DNA of 42,518 nt from Bacteroidales bacterium (GCA_029210725.1 JARGFM010000014.1:1-42518), one strand, 5' to 3'; numbered from the stretch's first letter, positions 15,159 through 24,214 are shown. A program made the numbers and translations. Notes: generated by a model from the sequence alone, not told the origin.

Positions 15159-17729
15159 ATGAATCTAATGAAAAGAGCTGCAGGCACGCTGGGTTTGCTG
15201 GCATTCCTGGGTTTTACTGCCTGTTCACCAGGCTCCCCTGAAGTCCTGGATCCGGAATGGGACCAGCGTTTCAATTTTGACTGGAGATTTGCCAAAGGCG
15301 ATCAGCAGGCTGCCATTGCAGCGGATTTTGACGATACGGACTGGGAAGTGGTCGACCTGCCTCACGACTGGGCCATCAGTGGCCCTTTTGGTCCATTGAA
15401 ATCAAGTGGTAACACAGGCAAGCTGCCCTGGCAGGGAGAAGGCTGGTACCGGAAGAGTTTCGAACTGCCTGCTGAGGCGGAGGGAAAAAGGCTTCAATTC
15501 CTGTTTGACGGGGTCATGGCCAGTCCTGAAATCTATCTCAATGGCCAGAAGGTGGGCTCCTGGATTTATGGCTATAACTCCTTTTGGATAGATGCCACCG
15601 AAGCTGCTCGCTTTGGAGAATCCAATGTCCTGGTGGTGCATGCCGATACCCGCGAACACGGGTCCCGCTGGTATCCGGGTGCCGGGATCTACCGGAAGGT
15701 GGGAATGCGCCTGGTGGAACCAATGCATATTCCGGTTTGGGGGATTTGTGTGACTACCCCGGAAGTCTCGGAAGAGAGAGCCCTGATCCGTACCCTTGTG
15801 GAGCTTGAAAACAGTTCACCCTCAGAGGAGAAGCTTAAGCTTGAACTCAGCATTCTGGATCCTGCCGGGGTGACCGTGTCGCATGTGGAAAAGGTAATGA
15901 AGCTGACACCCGGTGCTGGGGTACGGGCCGAATTCGACTTCTCCCTTGATAACCCGGCTATCTGGGATACCGAACATCCGGAGCTGTATACCTGTGTGGC
16001 CGAACTGCTAAGGGCCGGCAAGAGGGTTCAAAGAGTATCTGAGACATTTGGAATCAGGACTTTTCAATGGACCGCCGACGATGGGTTCCACCTCAATGGC
16101 AGGCGGGTTCAGTTATACGGGGTCAACCTGCACCACGATCATGGACCACTGGGTGCGGCATTTTTTCCCAGGGCCATGGAACGGCAGCTGGAAATTATGA
16201 AAAATATGGGGGTGAATGCCCTGCGAACCAGCCACAATGCCTGTGCGCCGGAAGTTCTGGAGCTGTGCGACCAAATGGGCATCATTGTGTTTAATGAGTT
16301 ATTTGACAAATACGGCCCCACGGCGGGGGTGGACTGTTCCACGGCGGAATATGTGGATAAGTATGCGGAAAGGGAAGTCAGGAACTTTGTTCTCCGCGAC
16401 CGGAACCATCCCAGTGTATTTCTCTGGTCCATAGGCAATGAGATACCCGACCTGTTAAGCGACAGCGATGGCCTGGCCGCGCAGCACGTGGCCGGTATGG
16501 TCCGTTATTTTGAAGCTTACGATACCACCAGGCCCATTACCATGGGCTGTCATATTCCCTCGGCCTCGGGAGAAGGGAAGCATATTCTGGATGCCCTGGA
16601 GACCTCGGGCTGGAACTATGGCAGGAGGTATGTATCTACCCGGAAGGCCTACCCGGAAATGCCTCTGATTTACAGTGAATCCGCTTCCGCCTTTGGTACC
16701 CGGGGAGCTTATAAGCTGCCTGTTCCCGAAAGCAAGACGGATTTTACCGACGATGGAGAGATGACCGCCTATATGCTTACCTCCGCCAGATGGTCGGATA
16801 TTCCGGAGATAGAATTTGAGTACATGCGCATTGATACCTTTATAGCCGGGGAGTTTGTCTGGACGGGATTTGATTACCTGGGCGAACCCACTCCGGTGAT
16901 GAATTTGGATGCCCCCTGGGCAGCGGGTGGTTTTCTTCCCACGAAAGAGGGCTATGAGGCACGCAGCAGTTATTTTGGAATCGTTGATCTCGCAGGACTT
17001 CCCAAGGACTCTTATTACAACTACCGGAGTCTCTGGAACAAAAAGGAGCACACGGTATTCCTGTCGCCGCACTGGAACTGGCTGGGACAGGAAGGCCAGG
17101 CCATTCCGGTGATTCTTTATACAGACGGGGATGAAGCAGAACTCTTCCTGAATGGAGAGAGTTTGGGCCGGCGGAAGAAGCTGGATCCGACTGCGGTTAG
17201 GAGCTCCCGGGAAGCAGCCCGGAATTTTGACTATTCGGTAGATGCGGATGACCCGGATTTTCCCTATTTTGAAATCGTGGATGCCTATCGCCTGCGCTGG
17301 ATGGAGGTGCCTTACGAACCCGGGGAATTGAAGGCGGTAGCCTACAAGGATGGGGAAAAAATCGGAGAATCCATGGTGGAAACCGCCGGCGAGCCCTTTG
17401 AACTTCGCCTGACACCTGACCGGACCCGCCTGGAAGCCGATGGAATGGATCTGTGTTATGTCACCGTTGAGATGGTCGATGCAAAGGGCCGGGTAACCCC
17501 CCTGGCCATGGACCTGCTGGAATTCTCGGTGGAAGGGGCTGCCAGGCTGATGGGGGTGGCCAACGGGAACCAGATGGGGCATGATGTTTTTACCGATAAA
17601 ACCCATCCGCTCTTCTACGGGAAAGCAGTTGCGGTCCTGCGCAGTATTCCCGGACAATCGGGGGAGGCAACACTGCATATCAGGTCCGAATCCGGATTTG
17701 AAGACACGGCCGTGATGAACTTCATATAA
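15159..17729 (+). CDS. GH2 glycosidase lipoprotein (beta-galactosidase-like)
   Basis: An 856-residue exported exo-glycosidase. The signal peptide ends in FTAC (Cys22), so it is lipid-anchored. An N-terminal jelly-roll sugar-binding domain (to ~185, with ARG/GAGIYRKV-type motifs) precedes an immunoglobulin-like domain and a TIM barrel (~300-590). The barrel carries RTSHNACAPEVLELCDQMG, the acid/base SIGNEIPD (Glu428), the probable nucleophile LIYSESASAFG (Glu507) and GEFVWTGFDYLGE. The C-terminal ~260 residues contain GH2 C-terminal/DUF4982-like beta domains. Length is typical of Bacteroidota GH2 enzymes. Beta-galactosidase is the default label; related enzymes act on glucuronides or other sugars. 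It is followed on the same strand by Gfo/Idh and DUF1080 genes. Confidence 0.88.
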   Translation: MNLMKRAAGTLGLLAFLGFTACSPGSPEVLDPEWDQRFNFDWRFAKGDQQAAIAADFDDTDWEVVDLPHDWAISGPFGPLKSSGNTGKLPWQGEGWYRKSFELPAEAEGKRLQFLFDGVMASPEIYLNGQKVGSWIYGYNSFWIDATEAARFGESNVLVVHADTREHGSRWYPGAGIYRKVGMRLVEPMHIPVWGICVTTPEVSEERALIRTLVELENSSPSEEKLKLELSILDPAGVTVSHVEKVMKLTPGAGVRAEFDFSLDNPAIWDTEHPELYTCVAELLRAGKRVQRVSETFGIRTFQWTADDGFHLNGRRVQLYGVNLHHDHGPLGAAFFPRAMERQLEIMKNMGVNALRTSHNACAPEVLELCDQMGIIVFNELFDKYGPTAGVDCSTAEYVDKYAEREVRNFVLRDRNHPSVFLWSIGNEIPDLLSDSDGLAAQHVAGMVRYFEAYDTTRPITMGCHIPSASGEGKHILDALETSGWNYGRRYVSTRKAYPEMPLIYSESASAFGTRGAYKLPVPESKTDFTDDGEMTAYMLTSARWSDIPEIEFEYMRIDTFIAGEFVWTGFDYLGEPTPVMNLDAPWAAGGFLPTKEGYEARSSYFGIVDLAGLPKDSYYNYRSLWNKKEHTVFLSPHWNWLGQEGQAIPVILYTDGDEAELFLNGESLGRRKKLDPTAVRSSREAARNFDYSVDADDPDFPYFEIVDAYRLRWMEVPYEPGELKAVAYKDGEKIGESMVETAGEPFELRLTPDRTRLEADGMDLCYVTVEMVDAKGRVTPLAMDLLEFSVEGAARLMGVANGNQMGHDVFTDKTHPLFYGKAVAVLRSIPGQSGEATLHIRSESGFEDTAVMNFI

Positions 17730-17790
17730 CAAAATCTATATTTAAGCCATAAACAAAGAACTAAGTACTAAACAGACCAACAAGATTATT

Positions 17791-19170
17791 ATGGAAAACA
17801 GACGAACTTTTATTAAGAAAACGGCCCTCGGAGCTGCCGGAGTTTCAGTAGGCCTTAGTGCAGTATCTGCCAGATCCTATGGCAGGATCCTGGGTGCCAA
17901 CGAGCGTATTCATATGGGCGTGATCGGACTCCGGGGACGTGGAAAGGACTTAATGCATGGCTTCTCAGAGATGTATGGAGAAGGTGTATTTGTTAAGACG
18001 GTATGTGATGTGGATACTCAATATCATGAAGCATCCAGGGAGCTGGTGGCCAAAAACCAGAAAGGAAGCAAGCCCGATGCAGTGCAGGACCTGAGGAAGA
18101 TTTTTGAAGATCCGGAGATCGATGCAGTGGCCATGGCCACGCCCAACCACTGGCATGCGCTGGGAACTGTATGGGCCTGCCAGGCCGGGAAGCATGTCTA
18201 TGTGGAGAAACCCAGTTCACACAATATCTGGGAAGGAAGAAAAATGGTGGAAGCCGCCAGGAAGTATGATCGTATGGTGCAGGTGGGATTCCAGAACCGC
18301 TCTATTTCCAATGTGATGCAGGCTATGAACTTTATGCATTCCGGAGGGATAGGCGATGTCTTTATGGCGCGTGGGACCTGCTTCAAGCCCAGGGACTCCT
18401 TTGGTATTTCGCCCGATAGTGAAGCCCCTGGAACACTGGATTATGATCTGTGGCTGGGGCCGGCATCCTATCGTCCATACAATGAAAAGAGGGGACATTA
18501 TAACTGGCACTGGCACTGGAATACCGGAAACGGAGATACCGGGAACCAGGGTCCCCACCAGTTCGACATTGCCCGCTGGGGATTGGGAAAGAAGGTACAC
18601 CCGGTGAAAGTGCAGTCCATGGGCGGTATTTTTGGAATCTCTCCCCGGGAGTGTTCCCAGGAGACGCCCAATACCCAGACATCCCTCTTCGAATATGAGG
18701 ATGGAAAGATCCTGGAATTTGAAACCCGGGGACGTTATACCAATAGTGAAGCACCCTCCGGAGTCCGGATAGGAAACCTGTTCTACGGCACCGAAGGATG
18801 GATGGAGATCAACGGATCCAGCTGGAAGGCATACCGGGAACGTGAGGAGACCCCGTTTGCCGGATCTGGCATGGAAGCCACGGATGCAGCAGTTGGCGGA
18901 GACCGGAGCTTTCTGGCTGCCCCGGGTGGCGGAGGACATTTCTCCAACTTCATAGCAGCACTCAGATCGGGCAGGCGCTCCGACCTTACCTGCGATATCC
19001 TGGAAGGTCATATGTCTACCTGTCTGCCACACCTGGGCAATATTGCCTACCGGGTGAGTGAAACCCTTGAATTTAACGGGGAATTTGAGAGCTTTATGGA
19101 TAACCAGCAGGCCAATATGCTGCTTACCCGAAAGTACAGGCATCCCTATGTGATCCCGCAGGTAGTATAA
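17791..19170 (+). CDS. Gfo/Idh/MocA family oxidoreductase, Tat signal
   Basis: A 459-residue exported NAD(P)-dependent oxidoreductase. The leader ENRRTFIKKTALGAAG is a twin-arginine signal. The Rossmann motif GVIGLRGRGKDL is near residue 45, VEKPSSHN supplies the dinucleotide-site Lys near 140, and a NGDTGNQGPHQFDIARWGLG segment holds the likely catalytic His. It sits 60 bp after the GH2 gene and just before a DUF1080 lipoprotein, repeating the oxidoreductase + DUF1080 pairing seen at 2514-4797. The likely role is oxidation of a glycoside or sugar outside the cytoplasm so that the DUF1080 partner can break the bond. Substrate unknown. Confidence 0.88.
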   Translation: MENRRTFIKKTALGAAGVSVGLSAVSARSYGRILGANERIHMGVIGLRGRGKDLMHGFSEMYGEGVFVKTVCDVDTQYHEASRELVAKNQKGSKPDAVQDLRKIFEDPEIDAVAMATPNHWHALGTVWACQAGKHVYVEKPSSHNIWEGRKMVEAARKYDRMVQVGFQNRSISNVMQAMNFMHSGGIGDVFMARGTCFKPRDSFGISPDSEAPGTLDYDLWLGPASYRPYNEKRGHYNWHWHWNTGNGDTGNQGPHQFDIARWGLGKKVHPVKVQSMGGIFGISPRECSQETPNTQTSLFEYEDGKILEFETRGRYTNSEAPSGVRIGNLFYGTEGWMEINGSSWKAYREREETPFAGSGMEATDAAVGGDRSFLAAPGGGGHFSNFIAALRSGRRSDLTCDILEGHMSTCLPHLGNIAYRVSETLEFNGEFESFMDNQQANMLLTRKYRHPYVIPQVV

Positions 19171-19214
19171 GAGATATTAAATGAATATATGCTAATATAT
19201 TGAAATTCAAAGAG

Positions 19215-19814
19215 ATGAAAAATATACAAAAGACAGCTGTCATCTGTATGGCCGTCCTGCTTCTGGCCGGCTGCAACTCCAGGGAAGCCCTTTTTGACGG
19301 CAAGAGCCTGGAAGGGTGGGAGTGCGATCCGGCAGAGCAATCCGGAGACTGGAAAGCTGTGGATGGAGAGTTGCTGGGCGAGAACCCCGGAGAACAGGCC
19401 TCCATCATCTGGACCACCCGCGTATTCCGGGACTTCGAGGTGGAACTGGAGTATCTGGCCCTAAGCGGTGACTATGATTCGGGGATTTTTTTACGGGGAC
19501 TGAGCCACCAGGCCCAGATCGGGATCTCCAGATCGCTGCAGAAGGATATGACCGCCTGCATCTATGCCCCGGAAGATGAGAGGGGTGGTTATCCCGGACA
19601 GACCGATCAGGTGGCTGAAATCCACCGGACTGGGGAGTGGAATCATTTGAAAGTGATCGTGACCGGAAAACGTATCCAGACCCTTCTGAACGGGGAGCCC
19701 ATGGTAGACTATACCGGTCTTGTCCTGCCGGATGAGGGCCCCATTGGCCTGCAGCTGCACGGGGGGGTGCATATGTCGGTGAAGTTCAGAAATATCCGGG
19801 TACGGGAACTCTAG
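19215..19814 (+). CDS. DUF1080 lipoprotein, short form
   Basis: A 199-residue exported lipoprotein with signal peptide and lipobox LLAGC, followed almost at once by EALFDGKSLEGWE, the first strand of a DUF1080 beta-sandwich. Other marks are YDSGIFLRG, a GEWNHLKVIVTGKRIQTLLNG strand pair and a C-terminal VKFRNIRVREL. ATG 19215 is preferred to TTG 19200 because it sits in front of a normal signal peptide. It is shorter than the DUF1080 protein at 2514-3296 because it lacks the linker. It follows a Gfo/Idh gene by 45 bases and is probably its functional partner in 3-keto-glycoside cleavage (inferred from known pairings). Confidence 0.83.
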   Translation: MKNIQKTAVICMAVLLLAGCNSREALFDGKSLEGWECDPAEQSGDWKAVDGELLGENPGEQASIIWTTRVFRDFEVELEYLALSGDYDSGIFLRGLSHQAQIGISRSLQKDMTACIYAPEDERGGYPGQTDQVAEIHRTGEWNHLKVIVTGKRIQTLLNGEPMVDYTGLVLPDEGPIGLQLHGGVHMSVKFRNIRVREL

Positions 19815-19864
19815 TAGATAAACTGGCAATTGGAAACAGAATACATGACTAAAGATTTTCAGAT

Positions 19865-21166
19865 ATGAAAAGAATACAGCAGATTATTTTTCTGTGTTTG
19901 GCCGTGACGGTGATTTCCGCCTGCAATACTGGCAGCGGGAGCACGGCCCGAAAGGTGGAACTTAAGACCAACGATTCGGGCTATTATCGCCTCTATGTGG
20001 ATAATCAGGAGTTTTTTGTTGAAGGGGCGGGGCTGGAGTTTGGCAATATCGAAGCCCTGGCCGAATATGGCGGAAATTCATTCAGGACCTGGCGCACACG
20101 AAATGAAAACGAGGATGCCCTGGAAGTGCTTGACCGTGCAGAACAGAACGGGTTAATGGTGTTGATGGGCCTGGATGTAGCGCGGGAGCGGCACGGCTTT
20201 GACTACAATGACAGCGAGGCCGTGCAAAAGCAGTTTGATTTTATCCGGGGAGAAGTGGAACGCCTGAAGGACCATCCGGCACTGCTGGGCTGGGCCATTG
20301 GAAATGAACTGAACCTGGAGGCAGAGAACCTCAAGGTCTATGATGCAGTCAACGACATTTCCCTGATGATTCACAAAACAGACCCGAATCATCCCACCAC
20401 CACCACCATGGCCGGAATCGGCAAACGGGAGGTGGATTACATCAGGGAACACTGTACGGATATCGATTTTTTGTCCATTCAGATGTATGGCGATATTGTG
20501 AATCTCCAGCAACGCATCAGTGATGCGGGATGGGAAGGACCCTATATGGTTACCGAATGGGGAGCCACCGGTCACTGGGAAGTGGCCAGAACCGGGTGGG
20601 ATGTGGCCATTGAGCAAACCAGCAGGGAGAAGGCCGAAGCATTTATTGAACGATATAAGCTGGCTATTGAATCTGATCCCGTTTTTTGTATGGGTTCCTA
20701 CGTATTTCTCTGGGCCCAGAAGCAGGAACGCACCCCGACCTGGTATGGCATGTTCCTGGCCAATGGCCATGTCACGGAGACGGTCGATGCCATGCAATAC
20801 CTATGGACAGGAGAATGGCCCGAAAATCGTTGTCCCATGCTCAAATCCTTTACCCTGGACGGGAAAACGGCCTATGATAATACCAGATTAAAGGCCGGAG
20901 GGAAATATGTGGCCAGGGTACTTGCTTCGGATCCTGAAAACGACCCCATGATGTATCGCTGGGAAATTCTTCCGGAAAGTACCGATCTGGGAATGGGGGG
21001 CGACTATGAAAGCACTCCGGAGACCCTGTTATCCACGGAAGTCCCGAAGGCTGAAATAGAGGTGGAGGCACCCAAAAATCCCGGAGCATACAGACTCTTC
21101 GTATATGTTACAGATGAGGGGAACAGATCTGCTACCGCAAATATCCCGTTTTTTGTTGAGGAGTAA
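19865..21166 (+). CDS. clan GH-A glycoside hydrolase lipoprotein
   Basis: A 433-residue exported lipoprotein (ISAC, Cys20). A TIM-barrel glycosidase domain spans about residues 35-320. WAIGNELNLE gives the acid/base Glu148 and MVTEWGATGHW the nucleophile Glu231, both placed after strands 4 and 7 as in clan GH-A (GH2/GH5/GH72-like). A GGNSFRTWRTRN strand forms the early barrel. The last ~100 residues are an Ig-like beta domain (MMYRWEILPE to the end). It resembles glucanosyltransferase- or endo-glucanase-like proteins of Bacteroidota, but the family number and substrate cannot be fixed by eye. It follows the DUF1080 gene on the same strand, probably in the same operon. Confidence 0.75.
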   Translation: MKRIQQIIFLCLAVTVISACNTGSGSTARKVELKTNDSGYYRLYVDNQEFFVEGAGLEFGNIEALAEYGGNSFRTWRTRNENEDALEVLDRAEQNGLMVLMGLDVARERHGFDYNDSEAVQKQFDFIRGEVERLKDHPALLGWAIGNELNLEAENLKVYDAVNDISLMIHKTDPNHPTTTTMAGIGKREVDYIREHCTDIDFLSIQMYGDIVNLQQRISDAGWEGPYMVTEWGATGHWEVARTGWDVAIEQTSREKAEAFIERYKLAIESDPVFCMGSYVFLWAQKQERTPTWYGMFLANGHVTETVDAMQYLWTGEWPENRCPMLKSFTLDGKTAYDNTRLKAGGKYVARVLASDPENDPMMYRWEILPESTDLGMGGDYESTPETLLSTEVPKAEIEVEAPKNPGAYRLFVYVTDEGNRSATANIPFFVEE

Positions 21167-21192
21167 GCCGGATCACATGCTAACTGGCCGGA

Positions 21193-21852
21193 TCAGAGCT
21201 CTCTGCCAGTCAGATCCGGATCGGCCATAATCTTCTGGTTCAGATCATTTAAGGCCTTTTTCAGGGCTTTCTGATGCTGAGTACGCCTGGAATAGTTCTG
21301 GTTGTAGAGCGTTTCAGCCACTTTGGCCCTGCCCACCCCCCGGTGGGTGGCAAGGATCTGATTGCTTTGATCATAGAATACGGCTTCCACCTCCAGATCC
21401 GTGACTCCCGTGGAAAAAGGAATTCCAAGGAAGGCGCCAATTCCGAGAGTCAGAATGTCAAAGATGGTTCCCGGGTTCACCCGGCTTCGTGAATTGTAAT
21501 AAATGATGCTCATCTCCAGGGAACCGCTTTCAGGCTCTCCCGGGGCTAGGAGCTGATCTTTTAAATAGAATTCCAGGAAGCGGATGGCATCCACTGCCTT
21601 CACATCTGAGATCATGGAAGTGGAGGTCTGCTCCAGGGTCTCATTCCCCAATCCTGTAATCTCTGTCGTATAGAGGTTTCCCAGGGTCTGGTAAGTGCTG
21701 GCAATCTCTTCCGTATTGATCCGGACCTCCATGGGCGGGAGCCTGTAGCTGTTTTCAAAGGGAAAAGTATAGACCGATTTCTGGGCTAACAGAAGTGTCG
21801 TAGAGCTAATCAGGAAGAAAAGCATGGCTGGCAGGTGGTATCTTTTTATCAT
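21193..21852 (-). CDS. secreted hypothetical protein
   Basis: A 219-residue protein with an N-terminal signal peptide (hydrophobic stretch ending in LLLAQK), so periplasmic or secreted. The mature part has a short glycine-rich hydrophobic stretch (residues ~133-150, DILTLGIGAFLGIPF), which may be membrane-associated, and a charged helical C-terminus (QHQKALKKALNDLNQKI). No catalytic motif is visible and I do not recognise a family. It stands alone on the minus strand between two plus-strand sugar genes, divergent from the Gfo/Idh at 21946. Confidence 0.7.
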   Translation of the reverse strand: MIKRYHLPAMLFFLISSTTLLLAQKSVYTFPFENSYRLPPMEVRINTEEIASTYQTLGNLYTTEITGLGNETLEQTSTSMISDVKAVDAIRFLEFYLKDQLLAPGEPESGSLEMSIIYYNSRSRVNPGTIFDILTLGIGAFLGIPFSTGVTDLEVEAVFYDQSNQILATHRGVGRAKVAETLYNQNYSRRTQHQKALKKALNDLNQKIMADPDLTGREL

Positions 21853-21945
21853 TTTTTTAGGTTTATAAGAACTGGTATACTTTGTTCACTACAAAATGTG
21901 TTCCGGAATTTTATTAACTTTCTGCTCCTTACGATAACCGTTTAA

Positions 21946-23277
21946 ATGCTACCCATGAAAAGAAGAGATTTTATCCAGAAAAGCGCGGGCGTTGCAGCCG
22001 CAACAGGACTGATAACTGTACTTCCAGGCACACTGCGTGCAACTTCCCGGATCCTGGGGGCCAATGAAAGAGTCAACGTTGGGGCCATCGGTCTCAACGG
22101 AATGGGCATGTCGGATCTGCGTTCTTTTCTGAAGATGGACGGAGTGGAATGCCTGGCACTTTGCGATGTGGACCGGAATGTCCTGGAGAAACGCGCCGCC
22201 GAGGTGGAGGAGATCCAGGGGAAGAAAGCAATACTTTACGATGATTACAGGAAGTTACTGGAGCATAAGGATCTGGATGCTGTTATTATTGGCACACCGG
22301 ACCACTGGCACACCCTGCCCATGATTGAGGCCTGTCAGGCGGGTCTGGATGTGTATGTGGAAAAACCCATTGCCAATTCCATTGAGGAGATCGATCTGAT
22401 GATTGCCGCGCAGAAGAAATACGGGAGTGTGGTACAGGTGGGACAGTGGCAGCGAAGCGATCCTCACTGGAAAAATGCGGTTGACTTTGTACATAGCGGG
22501 AAACTGGGGAGAATCAGGACCGTGAAAGCCTGGGTTTATCTGGACTGGAAACACTATCTGCCAGTTCAGGCTGACGGACCGGTGCCTGAGGGGGTCGATT
22601 ATGATTTTTGGCTGGGTCCTGCCCCCGGGCGTCCCTTCAATATCAACCGCTTTCATTTTAACTTCCGGTGGTACTGGGATTATGCAGGCGGATTAATGAC
22701 CGACTGGGGCGTACACCTGCTGGATTATGCCCTGTACGGGATGAATGAGTATGTGCCCAATTCGGTGATGTCCTCGGGAGGTAAATATGCCTTTCCGGAT
22801 GATGCCAGGCAGACACCCGATACCCAGTTCGCCATGTATGAGTTTAATGATTTTGCCCTGCTCTGGGAGTCCACCCTGGGAATTGGTCAGGGAAACTACG
22901 GGCGAGAGCATGGGGTATCCTATATCGGAGAGAACGGAACCCTGGTGGTAGACCGTCAGGGATGGGAAGTGATTGCGGAAGCTCCTGAGGGTAAAGCCCG
23001 GATGGAAGCGGTACCCCTTATCAAAAAGACCGGAGCAAGCGGATTGGACCTGCATGTGAAGAATTTCCTGGAGTGTTTGAAAACCAGGGAAACACCCAAT
23101 GCCAGTGTGGAGATCGGGGGACATATTGCCAGGATTGCCCAGCTTGGAAACCTGGCCCTGAGAACCGGGCATAAGATATTCTGGGATGGAGAGAAAGGTG
23201 AGGTGATCGGTGATGAGAAAGCTGCCGCCCTTACCCAGGCCGATTATCGTGCTCCCTGGAAGCTGCCTTCCATTTAA
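21946..23277 (+). CDS. Gfo/Idh/MocA family oxidoreductase, Tat signal
   Basis: A 443-residue exported oxidoreductase. It has a twin-arginine leader (KRRDFIQKSAGVAAATG), a Rossmann segment (VGAIGLNGMGMSDL), VEKPIANS with the dinucleotide-site Lys near residue 141, and GGLMTDWGVHLLDY with the likely catalytic His. ATG 21955 (three residues shorter) is an equally good start. It is a paralogue of the protein at 4903-6228, with matching C-terminal YRAPWKLPS and GPAPGRPFNINRFH segments. It stands without a DUF1080 neighbour, and its stop overlaps the convergent GntR gene by three bases (23275-23277 against 23274-23276). Confidence 0.87.
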   Translation: MLPMKRRDFIQKSAGVAAATGLITVLPGTLRATSRILGANERVNVGAIGLNGMGMSDLRSFLKMDGVECLALCDVDRNVLEKRAAEVEEIQGKKAILYDDYRKLLEHKDLDAVIIGTPDHWHTLPMIEACQAGLDVYVEKPIANSIEEIDLMIAAQKKYGSVVQVGQWQRSDPHWKNAVDFVHSGKLGRIRTVKAWVYLDWKHYLPVQADGPVPEGVDYDFWLGPAPGRPFNINRFHFNFRWYWDYAGGLMTDWGVHLLDYALYGMNEYVPNSVMSSGGKYAFPDDARQTPDTQFAMYEFNDFALLWESTLGIGQGNYGREHGVSYIGENGTLVVDRQGWEVIAEAPEGKARMEAVPLIKKTGASGLDLHVKNFLECLKTRETPNASVEIGGHIARIAQLGNLALRTGHKIFWDGEKGEVIGDEKAAALTQADYRAPWKLPSI

Positions 23278-23987
23278 AACCGGCCGGTTAGGCTGTAATC
23301 ACTTGTATTGCAGAATATCTGGCTGAAAAAGGAGAAACCCACGCGATTGGTCTCCATTTTCCGGTCGATCCGGAGGATGGGATGGTCCCTGGCAACAGCA
23401 AAATGTTTCCGGATCCTCTCATCGGCGGTAATGGCCTGTATCTTTTGTTCCCCCCCTTTTACCTCCAACTGGTAGTTTTTCCTGAGAATTTCGAAGAGGG
23501 AGCGGTTTTCAAAGGTCCGGGAGGTAAATCTGGGCAGGTTCAGGTTGGGAATCATGGTGATATCATAGAATACCGGACGGTCATTTATCAGTCTCAGGCG
23601 TTCCATATAGATACAGCCCATGCTCTTCTCCTGTTCGCTTAATTCAAAACCAAAGGCCTGCTCCCAGCGGATGATTTTTGGTTTTACAATGATCCGGGTA
23701 GTCAGGTTTTCCTGGCCGATGGCAGAAGTGGTTCCGGTCAGGGAGAGGATTCCGATCCCTTTGGACTGTCCCTGGACGATGGAGCCCAGGCCCTGGTGCC
23801 GGAGGATGAAACCCTCGTTTACCAGCATATCCAGGGCCTTGCGCACTGTGGGGCGCGTCAGGTGGTGGGCAGCACACAATTCATTTTCGGACGGAAGCAG
23901 GTCCCCCCGCTTGTAAGTGCCATCCTCCATCAGTTTACGCAGCTTTTCATACAATCTCCGGTAGGAGGGAACTTCTTTTAGAGCCAT
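23274..23987 (-). CDS. GntR regulator, HutC/UTRA type
   Basis: A 237-residue transcription factor. Residues ~8-72 form the winged helix-turn-helix (LLPSENELCAAHHLTRPTVRKALDML, then the wing RHQGLGSIV). Residues ~90-235 form a UTRA/chorismate-lyase-like effector domain (RLRLINDRPVFYDITMIPN, FENRSLFEIL). HutC-type GntR proteins sense sugars, sugar phosphates or amino-acid breakdown products. It is divergent from the E2/E1 operon, and a perfect 16-bp palindrome with the HutC-type GT-n-TA-n-AC core lies just after that operon's -7 box. Local repression of the operon is therefore likely, with an imperfect palindrome at its own promoter for autoregulation. Confidence 0.88.
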   Translation of the reverse strand: MALKEVPSYRRLYEKLRKLMEDGTYKRGDLLPSENELCAAHHLTRPTVRKALDMLVNEGFILRHQGLGSIVQGQSKGIGILSLTGTTSAIGQENLTTRIIVKPKIIRWEQAFGFELSEQEKSMGCIYMERLRLINDRPVFYDITMIPNLNLPRFTSRTFENRSLFEILRKNYQLEVKGGEQKIQAITADERIRKHFAVARDHPILRIDRKMETNRVGFSFFSQIFCNTSDYSLTGRF

Positions 23988-24003
23988 GGTTCCGAAACAC
24001 TGG

Positions 24004-24023
24004 ATTTGTAAATATCCACAAAT
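24004..24023. promoter_or_regulatory. imperfect palindrome at gntR promoter
   Basis: ATTTGT (24004-24009) and ACAAAT (24018-24023) form an inverted repeat around 8 bases, 17 bases upstream of the GntR start. It overlaps a minus-strand TATATTTG (24019-24026), an exact match to the Bacteroidota -7 box TAnnTTTG. Possible autoregulatory site. Confidence 0.35.
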
Positions 24024-24158
24024 ATAGTTGTAAATATATGTATATGGAAATATTTTACCAATACTTCTTAATATAATGACATAAAAAATTATAAATCAAT
24101 AATATATGTAATTATCACTTTCATTGGATATTTTATTTTTATATTCAGAAAAAGCTAT

Positions 24159-24166
24159 TATATTTG
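24159..24166 (+). promoter_or_regulatory. Bacteroidota-type -7 promoter element for the E2/E1 operon
   Basis: TATATTTG exactly fits the TAnnTTTG -7 consensus of Bacteroidota primary sigma factors. It lies 49 bases before the E2 ATG in a very AT-rich intergenic region. A good -33 TTTG is not evident at the expected distance. The same octamer occurs on the other strand for the divergent GntR gene. Confidence 0.5.
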
Positions 24167-24167
24167 C

Positions 24168-24183
24168 ACTTGTATATACAAGT
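24168..24183. promoter_or_regulatory. perfect 16-bp palindrome, probable GntR operator
   Basis: ACTTGTATATACAAGT is its own reverse complement. Its core GTATATAC fits the HutC-subfamily operator pattern GT-n-TA-n-AC. It begins one base after the -7 box, covering the transcription start region, an ideal place for repression. Confidence 0.65.
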
Positions 24184-24214
24184 AATACTTTTAACCCTTA
24201 TAAAGCATAATCAA

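Noticed and set aside
16455-17732. Long 425-residue frame on the strand opposite the GH2 gene
   Set aside because: The plus strand has a full GH2 enzyme with catalytic motifs. The opposite frame is a GC-driven shadow with no recognisable domain.
21188-21219. CCGGATC...GATCCGG inverted repeat as a terminator after the glycosidase at 19865-21166
   Set aside because: The 18-base loop lacks a T-tract on either strand, and most of it lies inside the coding end of the convergent gene.
21892-21900. CAAAATGTG as a third copy of the AraC-linked motif
   Set aside because: Only 9 of 12 bases match, which is expected by chance at about this frequency in a 42-kb window.
24164-24214. N-terminal extension of E2 from TTG 24164
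   Set aside because: It would start inside the -7 box and run through the operator palindrome. Lipoyl domains begin right at MAHAVIMPRQ (24215).
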